Source: Bacillota bacterium (GTDB lineage Bacteria; Bacillota; Clostridia; Christensenellales; Aristaeellaceae). From it: a stretch of 7,611 bases of DNA. The stretch covers positions 1-7,611 of the forward strand of contig JAEXCG010000175.1 of the NCBI GenBank assembly GCA_023402355.1, in the 5' to 3' direction. Below the pieces are notes generated by a model that was given only the letters and a program-made list of their open reading frames with translations, had not been told where the DNA came from and ran no database searches. The position numbers were made by a program, and so were the translations under genes. Shown here piece by piece: positions 1 to 5,680 of the stretch (within the stretch, counting starts at the first letter, position 1; each line of letters opens with the position of its first letter).

Positions 1-2
1 CC

Positions 3-452
3 GCGCAGCCGGAGCCCGGCTACGTGCCGCCGCCGGCGGAGCAGGCCGCCGTGCCGCTCTCGGATTGGCGCGCGCCGCAGGGCCTGCCGACCCTGCGGAC
101 GGACGCCTACGCCTTTTCCATCAACCCGGAGCCCGTGGCGCGGGCGGACGGCCTGTGCGGCGTGTGGCTCTCCAACCCCGAGACGAACGCCGTCTACCTG
201 ATGCTCGACGTGCGGCTGGAGGAAAGCGGCCTGCTCATCTACCGCAGCGGCCTCGTCGCCCCGGGCACGGGCCTGGGCGAAATCACCCTGCCCCGGGCGG
301 CGCTGGACGCCATGCGGCCCGGGGACAACGGCGTGCTGCTGACGGTCTACTCCTTCGCGACGGAGGGCTACACCAGCATGGGCGAAGCGCCGCTGCGCAC
401 GACGCTCGCGTATCGACCGGACGATTCCGGCGAGGGGGAGGATGCGGCATGA
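3..452 (+). CDS. Beta-sandwich envelope protein, 5'-truncated by window edge
   Basis: The frame is open from the first bases of the window, reading AQPEPGYVPPP before the first possible GTG at 24, so the start most likely lies upstream and the gene is partial. The visible part opens with a short Pro-rich linker and continues as one module of about 120 residues rich in alternating hydrophobic residues. It contains a stretch of the form NPETNAVYLMLDVRLEESG, then LLIYRSGLVAPGTGLGEITL and GDNGVLLTVYSF. This order (Asn-rich strand, IYxSG, PGxxIxxI, then a Gly turn and VxVxxF) matches a group of uncharacterised Firmicutes exported proteins that I recall without a firm domain name, so the family is inferred. 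No catalytic motif is seen. It ends in an Asp/Glu-rich tail and its TGA overlaps the next ATG, so the genes are translationally coupled. A surface or matrix accessory role is the likeliest reading. Confidence 0.8.
   Translation, partial: AQPEPGYVPPPAEQAAVPLSDWRAPQGLPTLRTDAYAFSINPEPVARADGLCGVWLSNPETNAVYLMLDVRLEESGLLIYRSGLVAPGTGLGEITLPRAALDAMRPGDNGVLLTVYSFATEGYTSMGEAPLRTTLAYRPDDSGEGEDAA
432..441 (+). promoter_or_regulatory. Ribosome binding site of the small secreted protein
   Basis: GAGGGGGAGG lies seven bases before the ATG at 449 and fixes that start over the in-frame upstream codons. It belongs to a 20-nt string (435-454) repeated exactly before another gene at 4124-4143. Confidence 0.75.
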
Positions 453-901
453 AGAAAAAGCTGGCGGCGCTGCTCGCCCTGGGCCTGCTGTTTTCCGGCC
501 CGGCCCGCGCGGAGGGCATCTCGGTGGCGGTAAGCGCCCGCTTTGTCCGCAGCGCGGGCGCGGAGACCACCTGGAGCGCGGCCTTCACGGACGAGGACGG
601 CAACCCGGCGGACGAGCTGCACTGGACGCGCCTTTGCCTCACCGCGACGCTCACGAACGGGTCGAGCGAGGACATCGACGTGCGCTGGGCGCTGGAGGAC
701 GAGGCGCCCGGCGTGCTGGCGGACGCGGCGGCGCGGCCCGATGGCGCGGAGCCGGACGCGCTGGACACCGCCTACCCCGTGGCCGTGGGGGAATCGCGCA
801 CGTTCGTGATCGCCCTGCGGCGCGACGGGGAGACGGAGCTGCCGCGCGACGGGCTGCACATGGTCTACGTCATAACGCCCGCTGAGGAGGAGACGCCATG
901 A
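449..901 (+). CDS. Small secreted protein of unknown function
   Basis: This gene encodes 150 residues. The start at 449 is set by a strong ribosome site (GAGGGGGAGG, 432-441) seven bases upstream and by ATGA overlap with the preceding gene. The same frame stays open further upstream from 65, but that is a shadow of the first gene. The N-terminus is a clear signal peptide: MKKK, a Leu/Ala-rich core, then a probable signal peptidase I cut after ARA near residue 24. The mature part is about 125 residues, Asp/Glu/Ala-rich, with beta-type alternation (LCLTATLTNGS, IDVRWALEDE, RTFVIALRRDG, GLHMVYVITP), suggesting a single beta-sandwich. It has one cysteine in the mature chain and no anchor or lipobox. 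The pattern GExRxxVxAL...GxxEL...GLxxxVxx near its end recurs in the last domain of the next gene, so the two may share a fold. I do not recognise a named family. Confidence 0.85.
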   Translation: MKKKLAALLALGLLFSGPARAEGISVAVSARFVRSAGAETTWSAAFTDEDGNPADELHWTRLCLTATLTNGSSEDIDVRWALEDEAPGVLADAAARPDGAEPDALDTAYPVAVGESRTFVIALRRDGETELPRDGLHMVYVITPAEEETP

Positions 902-2856
902 AAGGACGAAAGGCCGCCGCGCTGACGCTGGCGCTGGCCCTGCTGCTGGGCCCCTCCTGCTCCCCCGCGCGGGAGCTGCGCGCGCGCGCGGAGGAATCCG
1001 CGACGGCGCGGCCCGGGATGGACGGCGGGCTGAACCCCACGGCCACGCCGGAGCCGACCGCTACGCCGGAGCCGACGGCTACGCCGGAGCCGACGGCTAC
1101 GCCGGAACCTACGGCCACGCCGGAGCCGACAGCTACGCCGGAACCGACCGCGCCGATGGAAACCGCGAAACAGGAGGCGGAGCCGACGCCGACGCCTGCG
1201 GGAACGGACGAACCGCAGGCCGAGGCGACCGCCGCCTCTACGGGAACCGCGGAACCAGAGGCGGAGCCGACGCCTGTGAGGACGGACGAACCGCAGGCCG
1301 AGGCGACCGCCGCCTCTACAGGAACCGCGGAACAGGAGGCGGGGGCGACGCCGACGCCAGCGGGAACGGACGAACCGCAGGTTGAGGCGTCGCCCACCCC
1401 AGCGGGGACCACGGAACCGGAGACGGAGCCGACGCCCATCCCGGCGGGGACCACGGAACCGCAGGCCGAGGCGACGCTCGCGCCGACGGGGACCACGGAA
1501 CCGGAGACGGAGCCGACGCCCACCCCGGCGGGAACCACGGAACCTGAGACGGAGCCGATGCCCACCCCGGCGGGGACCACGGAACCGCAGGCCGAGGCGT
1601 CGCCCGCGCCGACGGCGACGCCGGAACCCGCCGCCCCCCTCGAGCCCACCACGACGCCGGAACCGACGGAAGCGCCGACGGCGACGCCGGAGCCCACGCC
1701 GGAACCGGCCCTCCGCACGGGCAGGATTTCGGTGAAGGGCAAGTCCGCGAACGTGCGCGAGGAGGCCGACGCCGCCTCCGAACTGGTAGGCCGCATCTAC
1801 GGCGGCGAAGCGATTGAAATTCTGGGGGAGACGGACGACTGGTACCGGGTGCGCGGCGAGAGCATCGAGCGCAAACAGATTGAGGGCTACGTGAAGGCGA
1901 AGTTCGTCGCGATCGACGGCGAGGATCAGCCGGAGGCAACGGCGACAGCGGAACCCACGCCGGAGCCCACCGCGACGCCGGAGCCGACGCAAGCGCCGAC
2001 GGCGACGGACGAGCCGACGGCGACCGCTGAACCCACGCCGGAGCCCACCGCGACGCCGGAGCCGACGCAAGCGCCGACCCCGACCGCGGAGCCGACGCCG
2101 GAGCCCACCGCGACGCCGGAACCGACGGAAGCGCCGACCCCGACCGCTGAACCGACACCGGAGCCGACGCCGGAACCGGCGCTCTGCACGGGCAAAATCA
2201 CGGTGCAGGGGAAGTCCGCGAACGTGCGCTCGGAGGCCGACGCGGCCTCGGAGCTGGTTGGGCGCATCCTCAACGGCAAGGCGATCGAAATTCTGGGGGA
2301 GGCGGACGGCTGGGTCCGGGTGCGCGGCGTGGGCATCGACCGCACACAGATTGAGGGCTACGTGAAGGCGAAGTTCGTCGCGATGGACGGCGCGCCCGAT
2401 CCGGCCGGGGAACCGACGCCCGGCCCCGACGAGACGGAGACGCCGGAATTCCTGCCCGAACCGACGCCCGAGCCGGACGCGCCGACGCCCGTGGAGGAAA
2501 TCGCGGGCCTCGAATCGGACGCCATGCCGGAGCTTCCCTACACCTGGGACGTGCAGGCGGGCGCGTGGCGCTCTGAGGCGCTGGCGCCGACCCAGGCCGT
2601 CATCTACTGCGCCAACCGCACCGCGGAGACGACCCCGCCGCTCTGCGTGCGCGCGGGCGAGCTGGAGGCGCTGGACGCGGGCGGCTGCTACGCCGTGCGC
2701 TGCGAGCTGGCGGCCGACGCGGATTGCTTCGTCCTGGAGCCCGGCGAGGTGCGCCCCGTCGCGACCCTCACCTACGAGGGGACGGGGGAGCTCGCCGAGA
2801 GCCCGGAGGGCAGCGTGCTCGGGCTGGAACTGCGGGTGGAATACGCCGCGCTGTAA
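898..2856 (+). CDS. Secreted Thr/Pro/Glu-repeat protein with two SH3b domains
   Basis: This gene encodes 652 residues. AGGAGG at 885-890 sits seven bases before the ATG, which overlaps the previous stop as ATGA. Residues 1-24 are an export signal; Cys21 follows GPS, which is a poor lipobox, so lipidation is possible but unproven. From residue 48 come six TATPEP units, then about 150 residues of a 14-residue repeat. SH3b domain 1 spans residues 273-341, and a 20-residue Thr/Pro repeat separates it from SH3b domain 2 at 430-498. Both domains show the SH3_3 pattern: ANVR, VGRI, IEILGE, a Trp in the distal strand, then EGYVKAKFVA. Such domains usually bind cell-wall peptide or polysaccharide. A Pro/Glu linker leads to a C-terminal beta-type module at about 546-652 with five cysteines. 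There is no LPXTG, hydrolase domain or transmembrane anchor. A wall-spanning structural or adhesive role is inferred. It is the last gene before a terminator. Confidence 0.93.
   Translation: MKGRKAAALTLALALLLGPSCSPARELRARAEESATARPGMDGGLNPTATPEPTATPEPTATPEPTATPEPTATPEPTATPEPTAPMETAKQEAEPTPTPAGTDEPQAEATAASTGTAEPEAEPTPVRTDEPQAEATAASTGTAEQEAGATPTPAGTDEPQVEASPTPAGTTEPETEPTPIPAGTTEPQAEATLAPTGTTEPETEPTPTPAGTTEPETEPMPTPAGTTEPQAEASPAPTATPEPAAPLEPTTTPEPTEAPTATPEPTPEPALRTGRISVKGKSANVREEADAASELVGRIYGGEAIEILGETDDWYRVRGESIERKQIEGYVKAKFVAIDGEDQPEATATAEPTPEPTATPEPTQAPTATDEPTATAEPTPEPTATPEPTQAPTPTAEPTPEPTATPEPTEAPTPTAEPTPEPTPEPALCTGKITVQGKSANVRSEADAASELVGRILNGKAIEILGEADGWVRVRGVGIDRTQIEGYVKAKFVAMDGAPDPAGEPTPGPDETETPEFLPEPTPEPDAPTPVEEIAGLESDAMPELPYTWDVQAGAWRSEALAPTQAVIYCANRTAETTPPLCVRAGELEALDAGGCYAVRCELAADADCFVLEPGEVRPVATLTYEGTGELAESPEGSVLGLELRVEYAAL
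1039..1146 (+). repeat. Six tandem 18-bp units encoding TATPEP
   Basis: Six successive in-frame units encode Thr-Ala-Thr-Pro-Glu-Pro without interruption (residues 48-83). The units differ only at third codon positions (GCC/GCT, GAG/GAA, CCG/CCT), so the array is in-frame and prone to slippage. It forms the start of a flexible extracellular stalk. Confidence 0.95.
1180..1629 (+). repeat. Array of 42-bp units encoding a 14-residue Thr/Pro/Glu repeat
   Basis: About eleven units fit the consensus EPTPTPAGTTEPQA, alternating with EATAASTGTAEPEA-type units. One unit is two residues shorter (EPTPVRTDEPQA) and the last is a 12-residue variant, giving 150 residues in total. The segment 1204-1255 is repeated at 1282-1333 with one mismatch, including 38 identical bases, which points to recent duplication of a two-unit block. 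Confidence 0.88.
1714..1920 (+). repeat. First copy of the SH3b domain duplication
   Basis: These 207 bases encode SH3b domain 1 (69 residues). The second copy is at 2185-2391 and has the same length without indels. Both are preceded by the same PTPEPTPEPAL-like linker, and the last part (IEGYVKAKFVA) is nearly identical at base level. The copies diverge mostly in the middle (YGGEAIEILGETDDWYRV against LNGKAIEILGEADGWVRV). Confidence 0.9.
1945..2178 (+). repeat. 60-bp repeats encoding a 20-residue Thr/Pro linker
   Basis: The unit TAEPTPEPTATPEPTQAPTP begins at 1945, 2023 and 2083, with a partial copy from 2143. The first unit carries an extra six residues (TDEPTA before the next repeat). The array forms the spacer between the two SH3b domains. 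Confidence 0.9.
2185..2391 (+). repeat. Second copy of the SH3b domain duplication
   Basis: This is the partner of the copy at 1714-1920. It keeps the core motifs (SANVR, DAASELVGRI, IEILGE, Trp, EGYVKAKF) but begins with Cys where copy 1 has Arg. Retained length and motifs suggest both copies are folded domains. Confidence 0.9.
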
Positions 2857-2861
2857 CGCGC

Positions 2862-2897
2862 GCGGGCGTCCGGTCCTATGCCGGGCGCCCGCTTTTT
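2862..2897 (+). terminator. Rho-independent terminator of the exported-protein operon
   Basis: A 12-bp GC-rich stem (2862-2873 with 2881-2892, one G-U pair) encloses a 7-nt loop and is followed at once by TTTTT. It begins five bases after the stop codon at 2856 and cleanly separates this operon from the promoter at 2929. Confidence 0.93.
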
Positions 2898-2928
2898 GCT
2901 CTTATGGGGCTTTGGGCCACGAAATCCG

Positions 2929-2957
2929 TTGACAGGTGGGCGCAAAAGGCCTATACT
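2929..2957 (+). promoter_or_regulatory. Consensus housekeeping promoter for the ROK regulator gene
   Basis: TTGACA (2929-2934) and TATACT (2952-2957) are separated by exactly 17 bases, matching the sigma-70/sigma-A consensus at 11 of 12 positions. Transcription would start near 2964, giving a leader of about 40 bases before the ATG at 3004. The surroundings are more AT-rich than the genes on either side. Confidence 0.9.
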
Positions 2958-2990
2958 TCAATCGAGAACTTATAAAAGATTCCGATGAAA
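2958..2990. promoter_or_regulatory. Possible operator: imperfect inverted repeat at the start site
   Basis: TTCAATCGAGAA on the left and TTCCGATGAA on the right are inverted copies apart from single-base bulges, around an AT-rich centre (CTTATAAAAGA). The site lies just downstream of the -10 box, where an autoregulating repressor such as the ROK protein encoded next could block transcription. The match is imperfect and the assignment is inference. Confidence 0.35.
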
Positions 2991-3003
2991 TGGGGAGAGA
3001 GCC

Positions 3004-4044
3004 ATGGACGCTCTGAACGCGAGGCCGAACCTGCTCAAGCAGGCCAACCTGTCCGAAATTCGATGCTTCCTGCGGGAAAAGGGGACGGCCACCCGCGCCG
3101 AAATCGTGGAGGGGACGCGGATCAGCACCACCACCGTCCGGGTGCTGCTCTGCGAGCTGATGGAGGACGGCGAGGTTGAAAGCGTCGGCCACGACGTGTC
3201 CAGCGGCGGGCGCAAGGCCGAGCGGTACGCCCTGCGGCGCGATCGGTACTACGGGGCCGCCGTCTGCATCGCGGAGGGGAAGCTGCACGGGCTGCTGGTC
3301 GACGTCTTCGGGCAGATCGTGGAGACGGCCCTGCTGGACGCGCCGGAGGGGGCCTGGACGCGCCCGGTCTTCGACTTTCTGGACGGCGCGGCCGCGCGCC
3401 GCGAGATTCGCGCGATCGGCATCGGCGCGCCGGGCGTCGCGGACGGCGACGGCTTTCTGCGCAAGCGCGCGCAGGACGACGCGCTGTACCGGGTGGACAT
3501 CGGGCGGGAGGTCCGCGAGCGCTACGGCCTGCCCGTGGTGCTGGAAAACGACCTGATCGCGACCACGCTCGGCTTCGGGCGCTGCTACGCGCGGGAGTTC
3601 CCGGAGGAGGACCCGGAGCGCACGAACATGGCGTACCTGTACTTTGAACCCGGCTGCGTCAGCGCGGGCTTCATCGTGGGCGGCAGGATCGTGCGCGGCT
3701 TCCGCCGCTTCGCCGGGGAGATCGGCCTCATCCCGATGATGGACGAGCGCCCCTTGGACGAGTGGTTGGCCGAGCCCCTGGACGACGCGCGCTATATCGC
3801 CTGCGTGACGCACATCGTCGGCTGGATTTGCGGCGTGCTCAACCCGCAGTACGTCGCGCTGGGCGGCCCCGGCCTGCGCAGGGACTGCATCGCGGCCGTG
3901 GGCGAGGGGCTGTCCGCGCTGCTGCCGGGCCACATGCAGGCGGAAATCCTCTGCGCGGACGATCGCTGGCACGACTACCGCGACGGCATGGCCTATCTGA
4001 CGGCGCAGCGGATGATGAACCGGGTGCGGATCGTGACGGCGTAG
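3004..4044 (+). CDS. ROK-family transcriptional regulator
   Basis: This gene encodes 346 residues, the usual size for ROK repressors (XylR/NagC type). The ATG is preceded by GGGGAGAG at 2992-2999. Residues 15-58 form a winged helix-turn-helix of the family type (LSEIRCFLREKGTATRAEIVE, then STTTVRVLLCELMEDGEV), followed by the SSGGRKAERY wing. The rest is a ROK domain with LPVVLENDLIATTLGFG (Asn182-Asp183) and GFIVGGRIVRGFRRFAGEIGLIP (Ala237-Gly241). Two features argue against kinase activity: the DxGxT phosphate-binding motif is replaced by AAVCIAEGK, and the zinc-binding CxCG cluster after AGEIGH is absent, with the His itself changed to Leu. It should be a DNA-binding sensor for a sugar or sugar phosphate; the ligand cannot be read from sequence. 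A strong promoter with a possible operator suggests autoregulation. Its targets may be the downstream genes or the convergent ABC importer. Confidence 0.92.
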   Translation: MDALNARPNLLKQANLSEIRCFLREKGTATRAEIVEGTRISTTTVRVLLCELMEDGEVESVGHDVSSGGRKAERYALRRDRYYGAAVCIAEGKLHGLLVDVFGQIVETALLDAPEGAWTRPVFDFLDGAAARREIRAIGIGAPGVADGDGFLRKRAQDDALYRVDIGREVRERYGLPVVLENDLIATTLGFGRCYAREFPEEDPERTNMAYLYFEPGCVSAGFIVGGRIVRGFRRFAGEIGLIPMMDERPLDEWLAEPLDDARYIACVTHIVGWICGVLNPQYVALGGPGLRRDCIAAVGEGLSALLPGHMQAEILCADDRWHDYRDGMAYLTAQRMMNRVRIVTA

Positions 4045-4062
4045 GCGCGGGTTAGGCCGCGC
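4045..4062 (+). other. Short GC hairpin after the ROK gene
   Basis: GCGCGG pairs perfectly with CCGCGC around a 6-nt loop immediately after the stop codon. It is followed by CTTCCTT rather than a run of T, so at best it is a weak terminator or transcript-stabilising end. Confidence 0.4.
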
Positions 4063-4103
4063 GCTTCCTTGGGGACGATTGCCTGTCGCGGAGTTTGAAC
4101 GGT

Positions 4104-4121
4104 CGGCGGGAGCGCCCGCCG
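4104..4121 (+). promoter_or_regulatory. Hairpin abutting the ribosome site of the DUF6506-like gene
   Basis: CGGCGGG pairs perfectly with CCCGCCG around the tetraloop AGCG. The stem ends directly next to the ribosome site (GAGGGGAGG, 4122-4130) and could affect how open that site is. There is no T run, so it is not an intrinsic terminator. A regulatory role is speculative. Confidence 0.4.
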
Positions 4122-4137
4122 GAGGGGAGGATGCGGC

Positions 4138-4458
4138 ATGAAGTTTGCCTTTTTGCTCCTGGGGGACTTTGACGCGGGGACGGACCGAGCCTGCCTGCGC
4201 GGCGGCGACGTGCGGTGCGTCGGGGTCGGCAGCCTGGCGGAGGCGTGCGACGCGGCGCGCGCGCTCGCGGACGAGGGCTTTGCCTGTATCGAGCTATGCG
4301 GCGCGTTCGGCGAGGCGGGCGCGCGCAGGGTGATCGAGGCGACGGGCGGCGCGGTGGCGGTCGGCTACGTGGTGCACCTGCCGGAGCAGGACGCGCTGTT
4401 CGACCGGGTGTTCGGGGAGAACCGAGCCGCCGCAAGAGGAAAGGAAGGATGTTCATGA
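4138..4458 (+). CDS. Small DUF6506-like protein
   Basis: This gene encodes 106 residues with an excellent ribosome site seven bases before the ATG. The chain has MKFAFLLLGDFD at the N-terminus, VGVGSLAEACDAARALADEGFACIELCGAFGEAGARRVIEATGG in the middle and VAVGYVVHLPEQDALFDRVFG near the end. This closely follows what I recall of Pfam DUF6506 (strand, helix with an ACxxA motif, IELCGAFG, then a GYVxHLPEQD signature), a small cytoplasmic alpha/beta protein family without known function. There is no signal peptide. The conserved Cys, Glu and His could form a ligand or metal site, but that is inference. Its stop overlaps the start of the secreted LRR gene by ATGA, so the two are translated together. 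The gene may share a transcript with the ROK gene, since no strong terminator lies in the 93-nt gap. Confidence 0.82.
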   Translation: MKFAFLLLGDFDAGTDRACLRGGDVRCVGVGSLAEACDAARALADEGFACIELCGAFGEAGARRVIEATGGAVAVGYVVHLPEQDALFDRVFGENRAAARGKEGCS

Positions 4459-5522
4459 AACGGAAACTGCTTGGGCTCGCGGCGCTGATGGCCGCCCTCT
4501 GCCTGCTGGCGATCGGCGCCTGCGCGGACGACTTTGACGTGCGGGACGGCGTGCTGGTCCGCTACAGCGGGCGCGGCGGCGAGGTGAGCGTCCCGGCGGG
4601 CGTGCGCGCCATCGGCGAGGAAGCCTTCGCCGGGTGCAAGAAGCTCACCGGCGTCACGCTGCCGGAGGGCGTGGAGGAGATCGGCAGGGAGGCCTTCCGC
4701 GACTGCGATGCGCTGCGCTTCGCCGTGCTGCCCGAGGGCCTGCGGGTGATCGGGGAGAACGCCTTCGGCAACTGCGAGGAGCTGCGGGAGGCGGTGATCC
4801 CCGCGAGCGTAGAGTCCATCGGGGCGGAGGCGCTGTGGAACTGCGAGAAGCTGGCGTCCGTCACCGTGGCGGAGGGGAACGAGGCCTACGCCAGCCGCGA
4901 CGGCGTCCTGTACGACCGGGACTTTTCGACGCTCGTGCTCTACCCGGCGGCGAAGCCCGACAGGACGTTCGCCATTCCGGACACGGTGCGCGTGATCGGC
5001 GCGGCGGCGTTCGGGCCGAACGAGGAGCTGCGGGAGGTGACGATCCCGGACGGCGTCACGGAAATCCGCAAAAAGGCCTTCAAGTACTGCGAAGCCCTCA
5101 GGAGCCTCGCGCTGCCGGACACGGTCACGTCCATCGGGGCCGAGGCCTTCAAGTACTGCGAGGATTTGGAGAGCATCGTGCTTTCCGAAAACATCACCGA
5201 AATTCCGGAGGCCGCGTTCAAGTACTGCGAGTCGCTGCGGCGCCTCGACGTGCCAAGGAGCGTGACGCGGATCGGGGACATGGCCTTTAAGTACTGCGAG
5301 TCGCTGCGCAGCGTAGGCGGCTGCGGCGGGGTGAAGTCCATCGGAAACGACGCGTTCAAGTACTGCAAGTCGCTGCGGGAAATCGAGCTGCCCGCGTGCG
5401 TGCGGCAGATCGACCAGGACGCCTTCAAGTGCGCGGACGTCTCGCTGTGCGTGCGCGGCGAGGCCGGTTCCTACGCCGAGTCGTACGCGAAGGAGCACCG
5501 GATCGCCTTTTCAGCGCTTTGA
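4455..5522 (+). CDS. Secreted leucine-rich repeat protein, LRR_5/BspA-like
   Basis: This gene encodes 355 residues. The ATG at 4455 overlaps the previous stop (ATGA) and lies six bases after AAGGAAGG; an in-frame ATG at 4449 is too close to that site, and the frame open from 4215 is a shadow. Residues 1-24 form a signal peptide with a probable cut after ACA. A short lead-in strand pair (FDVRDGVLVRYSGRGGEVSVPAGV) precedes about ten repeats from residue 52 on the LRR_5 pattern (AFxxCxxLxxVxLPxxVxxIGxx) with a period of 23. The fourth repeat is expanded by the BspA-type insert NEAYASRDGVLYDRDFSTLVLYP. Repeats 6-10 all carry AFKYC, and the array ends with AFKCADVSLCVRGEAGSYAESYAKEH, a common cap for this family. 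No sortase signal, membrane segment or SH3b anchor is present, so it is probably released or held by non-covalent binding. Related proteins act in adhesion or host contact. Confidence 0.95.
   Translation: MKRKLLGLAALMAALCLLAIGACADDFDVRDGVLVRYSGRGGEVSVPAGVRAIGEEAFAGCKKLTGVTLPEGVEEIGREAFRDCDALRFAVLPEGLRVIGENAFGNCEELREAVIPASVESIGAEALWNCEKLASVTVAEGNEAYASRDGVLYDRDFSTLVLYPAAKPDRTFAIPDTVRVIGAAAFGPNEELREVTIPDGVTEIRKKAFKYCEALRSLALPDTVTSIGAEAFKYCEDLESIVLSENITEIPEAAFKYCESLRRLDVPRSVTRIGDMAFKYCESLRSVGGCGGVKSIGNDAFKYCKSLREIELPACVRQIDQDAFKCADVSLCVRGEAGSYAESYAKEHRIAFSAL
5076..5438 (+). repeat. 69-bp LRR units with homogenised AFKYC block
   Basis: The string TTCAAGTACTGC begins at 5079, 5148, 5217 and 5355, with a one-base variant (TTTAAGTACTGC) at 5286, exactly 69 bases apart. 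A sixth unit at 5424 keeps TTCAAGTGC. The last three full units also share GAGTCGCTGCG or AAGTCGCTGCG. Earlier repeats in the same gene have different residues here (AFAGC, AFRDC, AFGNC), so only the C-terminal half is homogenised. Confidence 0.92.
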
Positions 5523-5525
5523 GCC

Positions 5526-5562
5526 ATACAAAAAAGGGGAGCTTTCACATCCCCTTTTGTAT
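5526..5562 (+). terminator. Terminator hairpin after the LRR gene
   Basis: ATACAAAAAAGGGG pairs with CCCCTTTTGTAT around an 11-nt loop, with two unpaired A residues on the left arm. It starts three bases after the LRR stop codon. The A-rich left and T-rich right arms are typical of an intrinsic terminator able to work from both strands. Confidence 0.8.
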
Positions 5563-5602
5563 GAAGACAAACCCAAAGCCGTCTGCAAGACTGCAATCGT
5601 AT

Positions 5603-5634
5603 CGCCCGGCTTTGCCGGGCGGGCGGGGCTTTTT
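5603..5634 (+). terminator. GC hairpin with downstream T run
   Basis: CGCCCGGC pairs perfectly with GCCGGGCG around a TTT loop (5603-5621). A T run follows only after eight further G/C bases (5630-5634), so the spacing is poor for an intrinsic terminator. It may be a backup terminator or part of a repeat element. Confidence 0.45.
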
Positions 5635-5680
5635 CCGGAGCAAAACGCAGTTTTGCGAAGTGAAAAAATCACCCGTAAAC

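Noticed and set aside
898..960. Lipoprotein signal in the SH3b protein (Cys21)
   Set aside because: The residues before Cys21 are GPS, with Pro at -2, which fits the lipobox poorly. It is recorded as possible only.
865..2070. Long minus-strand open frames (401, 308 and 280 residues) opposite the SH3b protein
   Set aside because: They are Arg/Gly/Ser/Val-rich mirror images of the Thr/Pro/Glu repeats. The repeats have no stops in several frames, and the products have no signal, domain or ribosome site.
1039..2178. CRISPR array or minisatellite as explanation for the short repeats
   Set aside because: The repeats are contiguous, keep the reading frame, vary at third codon positions and have no unique spacers, so they are coding repeats.
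2902..3972. 356-residue minus-strand open frame opposite the ROK gene
   Set aside because: It runs across a consensus promoter and opposite a clear ROK domain. Its composition is that of a GC-rich antisense shadow with no recognisable domain.
4215..4454. Upstream extension of the LRR protein reading frame
   Set aside because: The added part is Arg/Gly-rich and lies out of frame over the DUF6506-like gene. The signal peptide and ribosome site fix the start at 4455.
4365..5498. 377-residue minus-strand open frame opposite the LRR gene
   Set aside because: Its own apparent repeats (LAVLEG-like) are the reverse reading of the 69-bp LRR units, so it is a shadow of a repetitive gene.
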